Assembly: GCA_963810945.1 (NCBI GenBank)
Contig: CAWEPI010000004.1
Span: forward strand, 248,001-312,000
Length of the DNA: 64,000 bases
Origin: JAOUEA01 sp963810945
Lineage (GTDB): Bacteria > Actinomycetota > UBA4738 > HRBIN12
Direction: 5' to 3'
Shown: positions 29,440 through 37,631 of the stretch, one piece after another
Layout of the letters: each line of letters opens with the position of its first letter
Numbering within the stretch: the first letter of the stretch is position 1
The notes under the pieces: generated by a model
What the model was told of the DNA's origin: nothing
Seen by the model: the letters and a program-made list of their open reading frames with translations, nothing else
Database searches by the model: none
Program-made: the position numbers and the translations under genes

Positions 29440-30372
29440 GTGCGCTACGACGACATCCTCGAGGCGGTCGGCAACACGCCGCTCGTCGGCATGCCTCGCA
29501 TGTCGCCCAAGCCAGGCGTGCGTCTGTGGGCGAAGCTCGAGGGCAACAACCCCACCGGCTCGACCAAGGACCGCATCGCCAAGAAGATGATCGAGATGGC
29601 GGAGGCCTCCGGCGAGCTCACGCCGGAGAAGGTCGTGTTGGAACCGACCTCCGGCAACACGGGCATCGCGCTCGCGATGGTCTGCGCGCGCAAGGGCTAC
29701 CCGCTCACGGTGGTGATCCCCGACAACGCCAGCGAGGAGCGGATCGGGCTGCTGCGGCTCTTCGGCGCGGAGATCGTCTTCAGCGACGGCGACAAGGGCA
29801 CGAACGGATCGATCGAGGTCGCCCGTGCTCTCGCGGCCGACGCGAAGTACTACATGCCGTTCCAGTACGGGAACCCGGCGAACCCCCTCGCCCACGAGGA
29901 GGGGACCGCGCGCGAGATCATCCGTGACCTCCCCGAGATCACCCACTTCGTGGCGGGGATGGGCACGGGCGGCACGCTCACCGGCAACGGGCGCGCGCTG
30001 CATGCGCACAACCCCGACGTCAAGGTGATCGCGGCCGAACCGGAGCTGGGCGACCTGGTCTACGGTCTCCGCTCGCTCGACGCGGGGTTCATCCCGCCCA
30101 TCTTCGATCCGGCACAGGTGAACCGGAAGTTCCTCGTCGATTCGTCGAGCTCGCTCCGCACCAACCGGGAGCTCACGGCGCGCGAAGGCATCTTCGCGGG
30201 GATCTCGAGCGGCGCGGTCGTCTACGTCGCTCGGCGGATCGCCCAGGAGCTCGACGACGGCGACATCGTGTGCCTGCTGCCTGACGGAGGGTGGAAGTAC
30301 CTGTCCACCGAGGCCTGGGCCACCGACCTCGAGGTCGCCGAGAAGGGCGTCGCGGAGTCCCTGTGGTGGTAG
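29440..30372 (+). CDS. cysM: CysM-type O-phosphoserine/O-acetylserine sulfhydrylase
   Basis: A 310-residue PLP enzyme of fold type II, starting MRYDDILEAVGNTPLVGMPR. The PLP lysine is in NPTGSTKDRIA (near residue 51), the substrate loop is PTSGNTGIA and the phosphate loop GMGTGGTLTGNG. In mycobacteria CysM takes sulfur from thiocarboxylated CysO; the gene order here supports that partner, although the pocket cannot be tested. The length and C-terminus (KGVAESLWW) match the mycobacterial type, whose tail closes the active site. Confidence 0.9.
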   Translation: MRYDDILEAVGNTPLVGMPRMSPKPGVRLWAKLEGNNPTGSTKDRIAKKMIEMAEASGELTPEKVVLEPTSGNTGIALAMVCARKGYPLTVVIPDNASEERIGLLRLFGAEIVFSDGDKGTNGSIEVARALAADAKYYMPFQYGNPANPLAHEEGTAREIIRDLPEITHFVAGMGTGGTLTGNGRALHAHNPDVKVIAAEPELGDLVYGLRSLDAGFIPPIFDPAQVNRKFLVDSSSSLRTNRELTAREGIFAGISSGAVVYVARRIAQELDDGDIVCLLPDGGWKYLSTEAWATDLEVAEKGVAESLWW

Positions 30373-30375
30373 TGC

Positions 30376-31203
30376 GTGCCTGACGAGCGGCCGATCGGCG
30401 TGTTCGACTCGGGCGTCGGCGGCCTCACCGTGGCGCGCGCCGTGATCGACCTCCTCCCGCACGAGCCCCAGATCTACGTGGGCGATACGGCGCGCTCGCC
30501 CTACGGCCCGCGTCCCGTCGAGGAGATCCGCCGCTTCGGGATCGAGATCGCGAGCTACCTCGTCGCACGCGACGTGAAGATGCTCGTCGTCGCCTGCAAC
30601 TCGGTGGAGGTGAGCGCCATCGAGGACATCGCGACGCACGCCGGCATCCCCGTCGTGGGCGTGGTCGATCCGGGGACGCGCGCCGCCGCCCACGCCACGC
30701 GCAATCGCGTCGTGGGGATGATCGGCACGCAAGCCACCGTGGCCTCCGGCGCGTACGCCCGTTCGATGGCTACGGCCGCACCGCAGATCGCGCTGCACGC
30801 ACAGGCGTGTCCGGTCTTCGTCGAGCACGTGGAGCGCGGAGACACAACCTCGCCGGAGCTACGGGAGGCCGCACGCGGGTATCTTGGGCCGCTAGTGGAA
30901 GAGGGGATCGACACGCTCATCCTCGGCTGCACGCACTACCCGCTCCTTTCGGGGATGCTGCAGCTCGAGCTCGGACCCGATGTCGTCCTGGTGTCCTCCG
31001 CCGAGGAGACCGCCAAGGACGTGTACGCCACGCTGCTCCGCGAGGGACTGCAGCGCGAGGCCACCGACCATCCCCGACACGAGTTCCTCGCGACCGGTGA
31101 CCCGGCGCAGTTCCAGCGGGTGGCCGAGTTCTTCCTGGGACCGGAGCTCGGTGAGGTCCGAGCGACCCAGGCCCTACCCGTCGGAGGTGGTTCGTGGAGC
31201 TGA
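30376..31203 (+). CDS. murI: Glutamate racemase
   Basis: A 275-residue enzyme making D-glutamate for peptidoglycan. GVFDSGVGGLTVARAV is the signature N-terminus. The two catalytic cysteines are in VVACNSVEVSA and LILGCTHYPLL. YVGDTARSPYGPRP is the conserved substrate-binding segment. GTG 30376 lies 3 bases after the cysM stop and its own end overlaps the next gene by 10 bases, giving a tight operon. Confidence 0.92.
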   Translation: MPDERPIGVFDSGVGGLTVARAVIDLLPHEPQIYVGDTARSPYGPRPVEEIRRFGIEIASYLVARDVKMLVVACNSVEVSAIEDIATHAGIPVVGVVDPGTRAAAHATRNRVVGMIGTQATVASGAYARSMATAAPQIALHAQACPVFVEHVERGDTTSPELREAARGYLGPLVEEGIDTLILGCTHYPLLSGMLQLELGPDVVLVSSAEETAKDVYATLLREGLQREATDHPRHEFLATGDPAQFQRVAEFFLGPELGEVRATQALPVGGGSWS

Positions 31204-31946
31204 TCGTGTTGGGCGCCGCCGGTACGTGGCCGCCGCCCGGTGGCGCCAACTGCGGATACCTGCTCCGCCACGAGGGGACCCATGTCTGGATGGATGCCGG
31301 CACCGGCACCTTCGCGAACCTCCAGCAGCACGTGGGCGTGGGGGATCTCGACGCGATCGTCGTCTCGCACGGGCACCCCGATCATTTCGTGGACGTGATC
31401 CCGGCGTTCTACGCGCGCCACTACGGGCACATGGGGGAGCCGGGACTCCCGTTCTACTCCCCCGAAGGGTTCATGAACCTCGCCAGCCTGCTCGTGACCG
31501 AGGGCGGCCGCGATGTGATGGGCGAGGCGTTCGACTTCCGCACCGTCAACGGAGGCGACGCGTTCACCGTGGGTTCGCTCTCGTTCACCGTGTTCGAGAT
31601 GACGCACATCGGCGTGAACGCCGTGGGGTTCCGGGTGGAGGCGGCGGACGCGGTCTTGGCCTATACCGGCGACAGCGGTCCCTGCGACGCGGTCGTCGAG
31701 ATGTCGCAGGACGCCGGCATCCTGTTGGCGGAGGCGACCTACCAGAACGACAGCACGCTCTTCCCGTTCCACATGAGCGCCGCGCAGGCGGGCGAGATGG
31801 CGACCAAAGCCGGCGTCGGGCGCCTCGTGCTCACCCACCTGCTCCCCGGCCTGGACCCCTCGCGCTCCATCGAGGAGGCGGCCGAGACCTTCGCGGGTCC
31901 CGTCGACGTCGCCACGCTCGACATGGTGCTCGAGGTCCGTCCGTGA
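31194..31946 (+). CDS. Metallo-beta-lactamase-fold hydrolase (Rv1339-like position)
   Basis: A 250-residue protein with the MBL motif SHGHPDHFVD (HxHxDH) around residue 61, a later His (TYQ...), and TYTGDSG-like AYTGDSGPCD carrying the bridging aspartate, then LTHLLPG. It belongs to the RNase Z/PqsE-like class of MBL proteins. It holds the same place as Rv1339 of M. tuberculosis, reported as a cyclic-nucleotide phosphodiesterase; that function is an inference by position. The start GTG overlaps murI and the stop overlaps the rph start. Confidence 0.85.
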   Translation: MELIVLGAAGTWPPPGGANCGYLLRHEGTHVWMDAGTGTFANLQQHVGVGDLDAIVVSHGHPDHFVDVIPAFYARHYGHMGEPGLPFYSPEGFMNLASLLVTEGGRDVMGEAFDFRTVNGGDAFTVGSLSFTVFEMTHIGVNAVGFRVEAADAVLAYTGDSGPCDAVVEMSQDAGILLAEATYQNDSTLFPFHMSAAQAGEMATKAGVGRLVLTHLLPGLDPSRSIEEAAETFAGPVDVATLDMVLEVRP

Positions 31947-32662
31947 CGCGTCCCGACGGGCGCGCGTCCGACGAGCTCCGACCGGTCGCGTGGGAACTCG
32001 GCTTCCAGGAGTGGGCCGCGGGCTCGATCCTGTTCTCGATGGGACGCACCCGCGTCCTCGTGGCGGCCTCGGTCTCCGACGACGCGCCCAGGTGGTTGAA
32101 GGGCACGGGCAAGGGATGGGTGACCGGCGAGTACTCGATGCTTCCGGCGTCCACGAACGAGCGCTCCCCACGCGAGGTGAACCGCGGGCGCCCCGGCGGG
32201 CGCACCCAGGAGATCCAGCGCCTGATCGGGCGATCGCTCCGAAGCGTCACGGACCTCTCCCGGTTGGGCGAGCGCACGATCACCGTGGACTGCGACGTCC
32301 TGCAGGCCGACGCGGGCACGCGGACCGCATCGATCACCGGGGGGTACATCGCGCTCGCGATCGCGCTGCGTGGGCTGGCGGCCGAGGGCAAGGTTCCGGA
32401 CGACCTCCTGGGCGACAGCGTGGCCGCGGTGAGCGTCGGCCTGGTGGAGGGGGAGGCGCGCCTGGATCTCTGCTACGAGGAGGACGCGGGTGCGGAGGTG
32501 GACTTCAACGTCGTCATGACCGGTTCGGGGACGTTCGTGGAGGTCCAGGGGACGGCGGAGGGTACGCCCTTCAGTCGGGTGGAGCTCGATACGCTCCTGG
32601 ACCTCGCCGCCGACGGCATCGCGCGGCTCACCGAGCTCCAGCGCGAGGCGCTGGCCGGCTGA
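31943..32662 (+). CDS. rph: Ribonuclease PH
   Basis: A 239-residue phosphorolytic 3'-5' exoribonuclease that trims tRNA 3' ends. The family start is RPDGRASDELRPV; EYSMLPASTNERSPREVNRG and GRTQEIQRLIGRSLR (phosphate site) follow, as does DCDVLQADAGTRTASITGGY. The C-terminus, VEVQGTAEGTPFSR, contains the conserved substrate loop. GTG 31943 overlaps the preceding TGA. Confidence 0.94.
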   Translation: MTRPDGRASDELRPVAWELGFQEWAAGSILFSMGRTRVLVAASVSDDAPRWLKGTGKGWVTGEYSMLPASTNERSPREVNRGRPGGRTQEIQRLIGRSLRSVTDLSRLGERTITVDCDVLQADAGTRTASITGGYIALAIALRGLAAEGKVPDDLLGDSVAAVSVGLVEGEARLDLCYEEDAGAEVDFNVVMTGSGTFVEVQGTAEGTPFSRVELDTLLDLAADGIARLTELQREALAG

Positions 32663-32670
32663 CCGGGACC

Positions 32671-33300
32671 GTGGCGTTCCCCGGCCGCATCGCGATCGCC
32701 TCGAAGAACGCGCACAAGCTGCGGGAGCTCGGCCGCATCTGTGCCGACTGGCCGGTGGAGTGGGTGAGCGTGGAGACGCACGAAGCCTCCGCGTTTCCCG
32801 ACGTGGAGGAGACGGGGGCCACCTACCTCGAGAACGCCATCCTGAAGGCCCGCGCGGTCGCGGCGGCGCTCGGACTCCCCGCCATCGCCGACGATTCGGG
32901 GATCGAGGTGGACGCGCTGGGTGGCAAGCCGGGTCCGCGCAGCGCGCGCTTCGCCGGGGACGAAGCTACCGATGAGCAGAACCTGGAGCTGTTGATCCGC
33001 TCGCTCAAGGGCATCCCGTCCGGCGGACGCACGGCACGCTACCGGTGCGTGGCCGTGCTCGCGCACCCCGACGGCGCCGACCTGCACGCCGAAGGAACGT
33101 GCGAGGGGACCCTGGAAGGCAAGCGGCGGGGGAGCGGCGGTTTCGGCTACGACCCGATCTTCGTGCCCGAGGGCTGGGACGAGACGATGGCGGAGCTCAC
33201 CCCGGACCAGAAGGACCGCATCAGTCACCGGGGCCGCGCCTTCCGCGCCCTCCGGGCCATGCTCCGGCTGACGTCGTTGAGGCTACCCGACTCAAGGTAG
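32671..33300 (+). CDS. rdgB: RdgB/HAM1 non-canonical purine NTP pyrophosphatase
   Basis: A 209-residue house-cleaning enzyme hydrolysing dITP/XTP. IAIASKNAHKLREL is the signature SxNxxKxxE-like start; then GATYLENAILKARAVA, IADDSGIEVDALGGKPGPRSARFAG (metal aspartates) and GFGYDPIFVPEG with AELTPDQKDRISHRGRAF close to the C-terminus. GTG 32671 is 8 bases after the rph stop. It ends the conserved murI-rph-rdgB block. Confidence 0.92.
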   Translation: MAFPGRIAIASKNAHKLRELGRICADWPVEWVSVETHEASAFPDVEETGATYLENAILKARAVAAALGLPAIADDSGIEVDALGGKPGPRSARFAGDEATDEQNLELLIRSLKGIPSGGRTARYRCVAVLAHPDGADLHAEGTCEGTLEGKRRGSGGFGYDPIFVPEGWDETMAELTPDQKDRISHRGRAFRALRAMLRLTSLRLPDSR

Positions 33301-33326
33301 GACCTTCGGCGGCCGACGACTCTTCC

Positions 33327-34505
33327 GTGGCCGGAACGAGTTCTCGTATCGGGGCGGATCCTGACCGTCGGACGCTGCGCGCGACGCGCGGCTTCTTCGA
33401 CGGGAAGTCGACCTTGCTGGTGGCGGTGGTGGGCCTCGCGTTCATCGCCGTGATCGGGGTGCTCGACTACCTCACCCCGAACCTCTCGCTCGCGCTCCTG
33501 TACCTGATGCCGATCGGCCTCGTGACCTGGAACCTCGGGCGCCGATGGGGCGCCTTCACGGTCGTGGTAGCGACGATGGCCGGCATCGTCGCCGACGTGA
33601 TGTCGAACCCGACGATCGGCCCCACGAACCCGGACCCCTACTGGAACGGCTTGATCCAGTTCGCGGTGTTCATGGCGTTCGCGATGCTCCTCGACACCCT
33701 GCGTGCGATCATCGACGATCAGTGGTCGCGCGTCGAGAAGGAGGAGGAGCGCTCCACCGGCCTGCGCGAGCTCAACGACGCGAAGGACACCCTCCTGCAC
33801 GCCGTGTCCCACGACCTCAAGAGCCCGCTGGCGGGCATCCTGGGCGCGATGCAGACGATCCGGCGTGACCCGGAGCTCCACCTCACCGAGGAGGAGCGCA
33901 CGAGCCTGTACGAGGTGATCGAGCAGAGCGGTCGCAAGATGAATCGACTGATCGACGACCTCCTCGACCTCGACCGGATCGACCGCGGCAAGCTGCTCCC
34001 GCAGCGCACGCCCACCGACATCGGCGAGCTCGCTCGCCGCATCGTCCACGAGTCACCGAGCCTCGCGGCGCACCCCGTGCGCATCGACGCCGATCCGGTG
34101 CTCGTGGACATCGACCCCACCAAGGTCGACCGGATCATCGAGAACCTGCTCCTCAACGCCGCGCGCCACACGCCGGCGGGCACGCCCGTGCACGTGCGCG
34201 TGAAGGCGCAGCGCAAGGGCGTGTTGCTGGTGGTCGAGGACGAAGGCCCCGGTGTGCCCGACCCGTTGAAGGACGTGCTCTTCGAGCCCTTCCGACAAGG
34301 GTCGGAGTCGAGCGGGCGCGGTGTGGGCATCGGGCTCTCGCTCGTGCAGAGCTTCGCCGTGCTCCATGGGGGCTCTGCGCGCATCGAGGACCGCGACGGC
34401 GGAGGCGCGCGGTTCGTCGTGGAGCTCCCCGGCGCGGTGACCGCGGTCGCGGACGCGCCCGCCTCGAACGCGAACGAGGACGAGCCCGCCCTGCGCGCCG
34501 TCTGA
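33327..34505 (+). CDS. Membrane sensor histidine kinase, orphan
   Basis: About 392 residues. Four helices in the first 150 residues (LLVAVVGLAFIAVIGVLDYL, LSLALLYLMPIGLVTW, FTVVVATMAGIVADVM, LIQFAVFMAFAMLLDTL) form an integral membrane sensor without a large outside domain. H-box AVSHDLKSPLAGI, N-box ENLLLNAARHTPAG, G1 EDEGPGVP and G2 GRGVGIGLSL are complete, so it should be active. No response regulator is adjacent. The start is uncertain: GTG 33327 is the first good codon after rdgB, and no ribosome binding site is seen. Confidence 0.85.
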   Translation: MAGTSSRIGADPDRRTLRATRGFFDGKSTLLVAVVGLAFIAVIGVLDYLTPNLSLALLYLMPIGLVTWNLGRRWGAFTVVVATMAGIVADVMSNPTIGPTNPDPYWNGLIQFAVFMAFAMLLDTLRAIIDDQWSRVEKEEERSTGLRELNDAKDTLLHAVSHDLKSPLAGILGAMQTIRRDPELHLTEEERTSLYEVIEQSGRKMNRLIDDLLDLDRIDRGKLLPQRTPTDIGELARRIVHESPSLAAHPVRIDADPVLVDIDPTKVDRIIENLLLNAARHTPAGTPVHVRVKAQRKGVLLVVEDEGPGVPDPLKDVLFEPFRQGSESSGRGVGIGLSLVQSFAVLHGGSARIEDRDGGGARFVVELPGAVTAVADAPASNANEDEPALRAV

Positions 34506-34568
34506 CGTATTGGCCTTCCCGTAACCACGCCGCTATCGTCGTGCACCCGCGGACGGAGAAGGGTTCAC

Positions 34569-35828
34569 GTGCGCACGATCGTTCGAGCCGCCCTGGTCGC
34601 CCTCGTCGGGCTCGCCTCGATGGGGCTCGTCCCGCCGGCGCGAGCCGATGGCACCCGTTGCCCGGCTTCCGGGATCCCCGTTCCGGCCGGCGCAGACCTC
34701 CAGTCGTTCCTCTCGGCAGGATCGATCGGCGATGCGTTCTGCCTCGAGGCAGGGACGTATCAACCTCGCAAGCCGCTGCTCCCTCGCTCGGGCCAAGCCC
34801 TGTACGGCGTGCCCGGCGCGACGGTGATCGATGGACGCGGCACCGTCCGCGCGCTGTTCGACAGCTGCTCGCTCACGGGCGCGATCGGAAGCTGTGCGTC
34901 GAGCGACGCGTCCGGCGTCGGGCTCTACGACCTCGTCATCGACGGGGCGAAGGTCTACGACGTCCGCACCGGGAGCGGCTGGTTCCTCGACGGGGTGACG
35001 GCGACCGGATCGGTCCAGTACGGCATCGTGCTCAGGGGCACAGGCACCGTGGTGCAGAACTCCATCGCCGAGCACAACGGCCGGTTCGGGATCACGGCGT
35101 CGTTCACGGTCGGCGGACGCGTCGAGAACGACGTCGTCGCGTTCAACAACTCCCCGTCGAACCCGCCCGGCTACTCGGGCGCCACGCACTTCACCAACAC
35201 GCGTGACCTGCAGGTGGTGGGCAACTCCGTGCACGACAACTACGGGCGGGGGATCTGGTTCGACATCGACAGCGAGGACGCGTTGGTCCAGGGCAACACC
35301 GTCGTGGGCCAGCTCAACTACACCTACGCCAACACCCCCTTCGCCGTCGGGGACGGGATCCGGATCGAGATCAGCTGCGACATCACCGTGGAGGGGAACA
35401 CGGTCTCGGGGAATCAGGGGCCGCAGATCGCCGTCGACGGCTCCGACCGCACGCTCGTCACCGGGAACACGGCGAACGCTCCGGCGGGTCAACCGGGGAT
35501 CCGCGTGGCCCCGCAGGATCAGCGCTCGTCACTGCCCGCCAGCCCCAACTGCGGCGACGTGCCTCGGACGGCCACCGACGACGTCGTCACGGACAACACG
35601 ATCACCCAGCTGGGTCACAACCCCGCTTCGGACTACGACGGGGTGTTGCAGAACAAGGCTTCGAGCGATACGAGTGGCACGACGTTCGACGCCAACACGT
35701 ATCACGTGAGCAACTGCGCGGCCAAGCTGTGGCGCTGGTGGACCGGCTCGGCCGCCGTGAAGGTGAGTTTCGCCTCGTTCCAAGCCAGATACCACCAGGA
35801 GGCCGACGGTCACTGCGCGACGCCTTGA
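34569..35828 (+). CDS. Secreted right-handed parallel beta-helix protein
   Basis: A 419-residue protein with a signal peptide (about 1-27, ALVALVGLASMGLVPPARA). The body is built of short strands with Asn ladders: VQNSIAEHNGRFGITAS, VENDVVAFNNSPSN, VVGNSVHDNYGRGIWFDID, VQGNTVVGQLN and VEGNTVSGNQGPQIAV, typical of NosD/pectate-lyase-like beta-helices. Function may be polysaccharide binding or cleavage, but no catalytic set was identified. GTG 34569 follows GGAGAAGGG. Confidence 0.75.
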   Translation: MRTIVRAALVALVGLASMGLVPPARADGTRCPASGIPVPAGADLQSFLSAGSIGDAFCLEAGTYQPRKPLLPRSGQALYGVPGATVIDGRGTVRALFDSCSLTGAIGSCASSDASGVGLYDLVIDGAKVYDVRTGSGWFLDGVTATGSVQYGIVLRGTGTVVQNSIAEHNGRFGITASFTVGGRVENDVVAFNNSPSNPPGYSGATHFTNTRDLQVVGNSVHDNYGRGIWFDIDSEDALVQGNTVVGQLNYTYANTPFAVGDGIRIEISCDITVEGNTVSGNQGPQIAVDGSDRTLVTGNTANAPAGQPGIRVAPQDQRSSLPASPNCGDVPRTATDDVVTDNTITQLGHNPASDYDGVLQNKASSDTSGTTFDANTYHVSNCAAKLWRWWTGSAAVKVSFASFQARYHQEADGHCATP

Positions 35829-35932
35829 TCCATCCCGCGGTGCAGTACCACACGGCTCGGGTCGACGCTCGCATCACGCGTCCATCTCCCATCCATCTGC
35901 GGTGAGTACCCTCTGATCGGAGGGGAAGTGCG

Positions 35933-36151
35933 ATGGGTTCAGGGGTTGTCGAAGGACTGGCGGTCGTCGGGGCACGCCTGGTCCGGGAGTTCCAGGACCG
36001 GCCGGAGGCCGAAGTCATCCGCTGCGTCGAGGAGACCGCAGCCGACCTCACGAGGGACGCGCGGATCACGGCCTACATCCCGATCCTGGCGGAGCGAGCA
36101 GCCAGGCGGCGGTTGACCGAGTCGCTCAGGGAACCCGTGTCCGTTCCCTGA
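35933..36151 (+). CDS. Small three-helix-bundle protein (DUF3562-like)
   Basis: A 72-residue protein, MGSGVVEGLAVVGARLVREF then EVIRCVEETAADLTRDARIT and YIPILAERAARRRL. The layout (LxxEF, a helix with VxxCV, then a helix ending ExxAR..L) matches small actinobacterial proteins annotated as three-helix-bundle dimerisation domains. Function unknown. ATG 35933 follows GGAGGGGAAG. Confidence 0.55.
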   Translation: MGSGVVEGLAVVGARLVREFQDRPEAEVIRCVEETAADLTRDARITAYIPILAERAARRRLTESLREPVSVP

Positions 36152-36277
36152 CGCCGGCCTCGACCGGTTCTGCCGGGAGGTCTCTACGTCCTGACGCGGT
36201 GGTGGGTTGGCCATCGAAGCGCCTCTCGCTCGCGGGTTGAAGGCGGGCAGATCGCTCTCTCAGCGGTCGTTGCGGGG

Positions 36278-36360
36278 TGCGAGAGGGGGGAGTCGAACCC
36301 CCACGCCCTTGCGGGCACTGGGACCTAAACCCAGCGCGTCTGCCATTCCGCCACTCTCGC
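36278..36360 (-). tRNA. tRNA-Leu (UAG)
   Basis: The minus strand folds as a class II tRNA: acceptor GCGAGAG pairs with CTCTCGC, anticodon stem CTGGG/CCCAG encloses TTTAGGT with anticodon TAG, a variable arm TGCCCGCAAGGGCGT is present, and the T arm is GGGGGTTCGACTCCCCC. CC follows the discriminator A in the genome sequence, but a full CCA is not encoded. Confidence 0.93.
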
Positions 36361-36453
36361 GCGACTCGGCGAGTCTAGCCCTCGGACCCGCGCGGGCGGC
36401 GTCACCGGCCTCTCGGTTCGACCTCCGCGTGACGCCTCTGGTTGAATCGGCGC

Positions 36454-37233
36454 ATGCGATGGAAGTCCCTGATGGGCGCGCTCGTCGGCGTCGTGCTCGT
36501 TTCCGTCCCCGTGGTGGCGCTGCGCGAAGCGGCCGGGGTCGTTCGCGGGACCGCGACGGCCACGGTGGACGTTCGCGTGCCGGACGCGCCTTCGCCCGGG
36601 GTGAGGCGTCTCCGTGCCTCGCTGCCACCCGGACCGATCGCCGTCAGCTCCCGGGACCACCGGATCCGCGCGTTCTCGGGACCCAACTTGCGGGCATCGT
36701 CACGCGTCGTGCCGGGCAGCAACCCGTGGGACGAGCGGCTCTCGTTCCCCGTCGAGGAACGCACGCGCGACGCCGGTGGCGCCGTGTGGGTCCGGATCCT
36801 CCTCGGCGTGGCGCCCAACGGTGTCGAGGGCTGGGTCCCGGCCGCGCGGGTCTTTGCCACACCCGTGCGCGATCGCATCGTGGTCGACCTGTCCGCGCAC
36901 CGGCTCCGCCGCTGGCACGACGGACGACCGATCGCGCGCTTCGATGTCGCGGTCGGGGACCCGAGCACGCCCACCCCTCCGGGATCGTTCTTCGTGTGGG
37001 CGCGCCTGGACGCGGCGGCGGACGGCCCGTACGGCACGTACGTGCTGGGCCTGTCCGGGTTCCCGCCGACGCTGTCCGAGGCCCCGGACGGGGCTCGGAT
37101 CGCGATCCACGGCACAACGGACCCGAGCGACCTGGGCCAGGATGTCTCGCACGGCTGCGTGCGCGTCCTGAACGCGGACATGCTCCGCCTGCGCGACGTC
37201 CCGATGGGTACCCCGGTCGTCATCCGCCCGTGA
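36454..37233 (+). CDS. Exported L,D-transpeptidase (YkuD domain)
   Basis: A 259-residue cell-wall enzyme that makes or remodels 3-3 crosslinks. The N-terminal hydrophobic segment SLMGALVGVVLVSVPVVAL is a signal or anchor. Residues about 60-130 look like an SH3-type module (ASSRVVPGSNPWDERLSFPV). The YkuD domain (about 130-259) starts RIVVDLSAHRLRRWHDGRPI and has the catalytic motif HGTTDP with SHGCVRVLN, containing the nucleophilic Cys. ATG 36454 is chosen; TTG 36442 is in frame upstream. Confidence 0.85.
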   Translation: MRWKSLMGALVGVVLVSVPVVALREAAGVVRGTATATVDVRVPDAPSPGVRRLRASLPPGPIAVSSRDHRIRAFSGPNLRASSRVVPGSNPWDERLSFPVEERTRDAGGAVWVRILLGVAPNGVEGWVPAARVFATPVRDRIVVDLSAHRLRRWHDGRPIARFDVAVGDPSTPTPPGSFFVWARLDAAADGPYGTYVLGLSGFPPTLSEAPDGARIAIHGTTDPSDLGQDVSHGCVRVLNADMLRLRDVPMGTPVVIRP

Positions 37234-37271
37234 ACGGTCCGTCGGCCTCAGGGAACGATGGGTCGCCGACG

Positions 37272-37277
37272 TATGCT
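37272..37277 (+). promoter_or_regulatory. -10 box (TATGCT) of leaderless gene
   Basis: TATGCT ends 6 bases before GTG 37284, implying a leaderless transcript. Confidence 0.45.
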
Positions 37278-37283
37278 CGCCGG

Positions 37284-37490
37284 GTGCCCGAACCTCCGAT
37301 CCATCCGCTGGAGAACCCGATCGTGTGGCTCGGCATCCAACTGGTCGAGCTGGTGATCGTGATCACGCTCTTCAAGTGGCTCGTCCCGGCGGGGTGGTCC
37401 GCGGGCGCCAGGGTCATCCTCGTGGTCGCCATCGTCGGCCTGGTCACGTGGGGGAACTACGTGGTGCGACGCCGCTTCATCCCGCGCTGA
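37284..37490 (+). CDS. Small two-helix membrane protein
   Basis: A 68-residue protein, MPEPPIHPLENPIVWLGIQL, with two hydrophobic segments (about 15-35 VWLGIQLVELVIVITLF and 42-60 ARVILVVAIVGLVTWGNYVV) and a basic C-terminus RRRFIPR. No family recognised. The leaderless -10 position supports it being a real gene. Confidence 0.55.
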   Translation: MPEPPIHPLENPIVWLGIQLVELVIVITLFKWLVPAGWSAGARVILVVAIVGLVTWGNYVVRRRFIPR

Positions 37491-37631
37491 CGTTCCTCGA
37501 CCGCCGCCGCTGAGACCGATGCTCGTATACCCCCGCTAGCAGCCGTGTTGCGCGTTCGCGGAGGTCGGTCGAGGATGGAGCCTCCGAACGTCGTCAACCT
37601 TCCCGCCCCACACGGGCGACGGTGCGGAACC

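Noticed and set aside
28555..30828. 757-codon open frame antisense to cysM and the PepSY-like gene
   Set aside because: Low-complexity shadow text over two well-supported genes; only its last ~40 codons are meaningful (NHL remnant).
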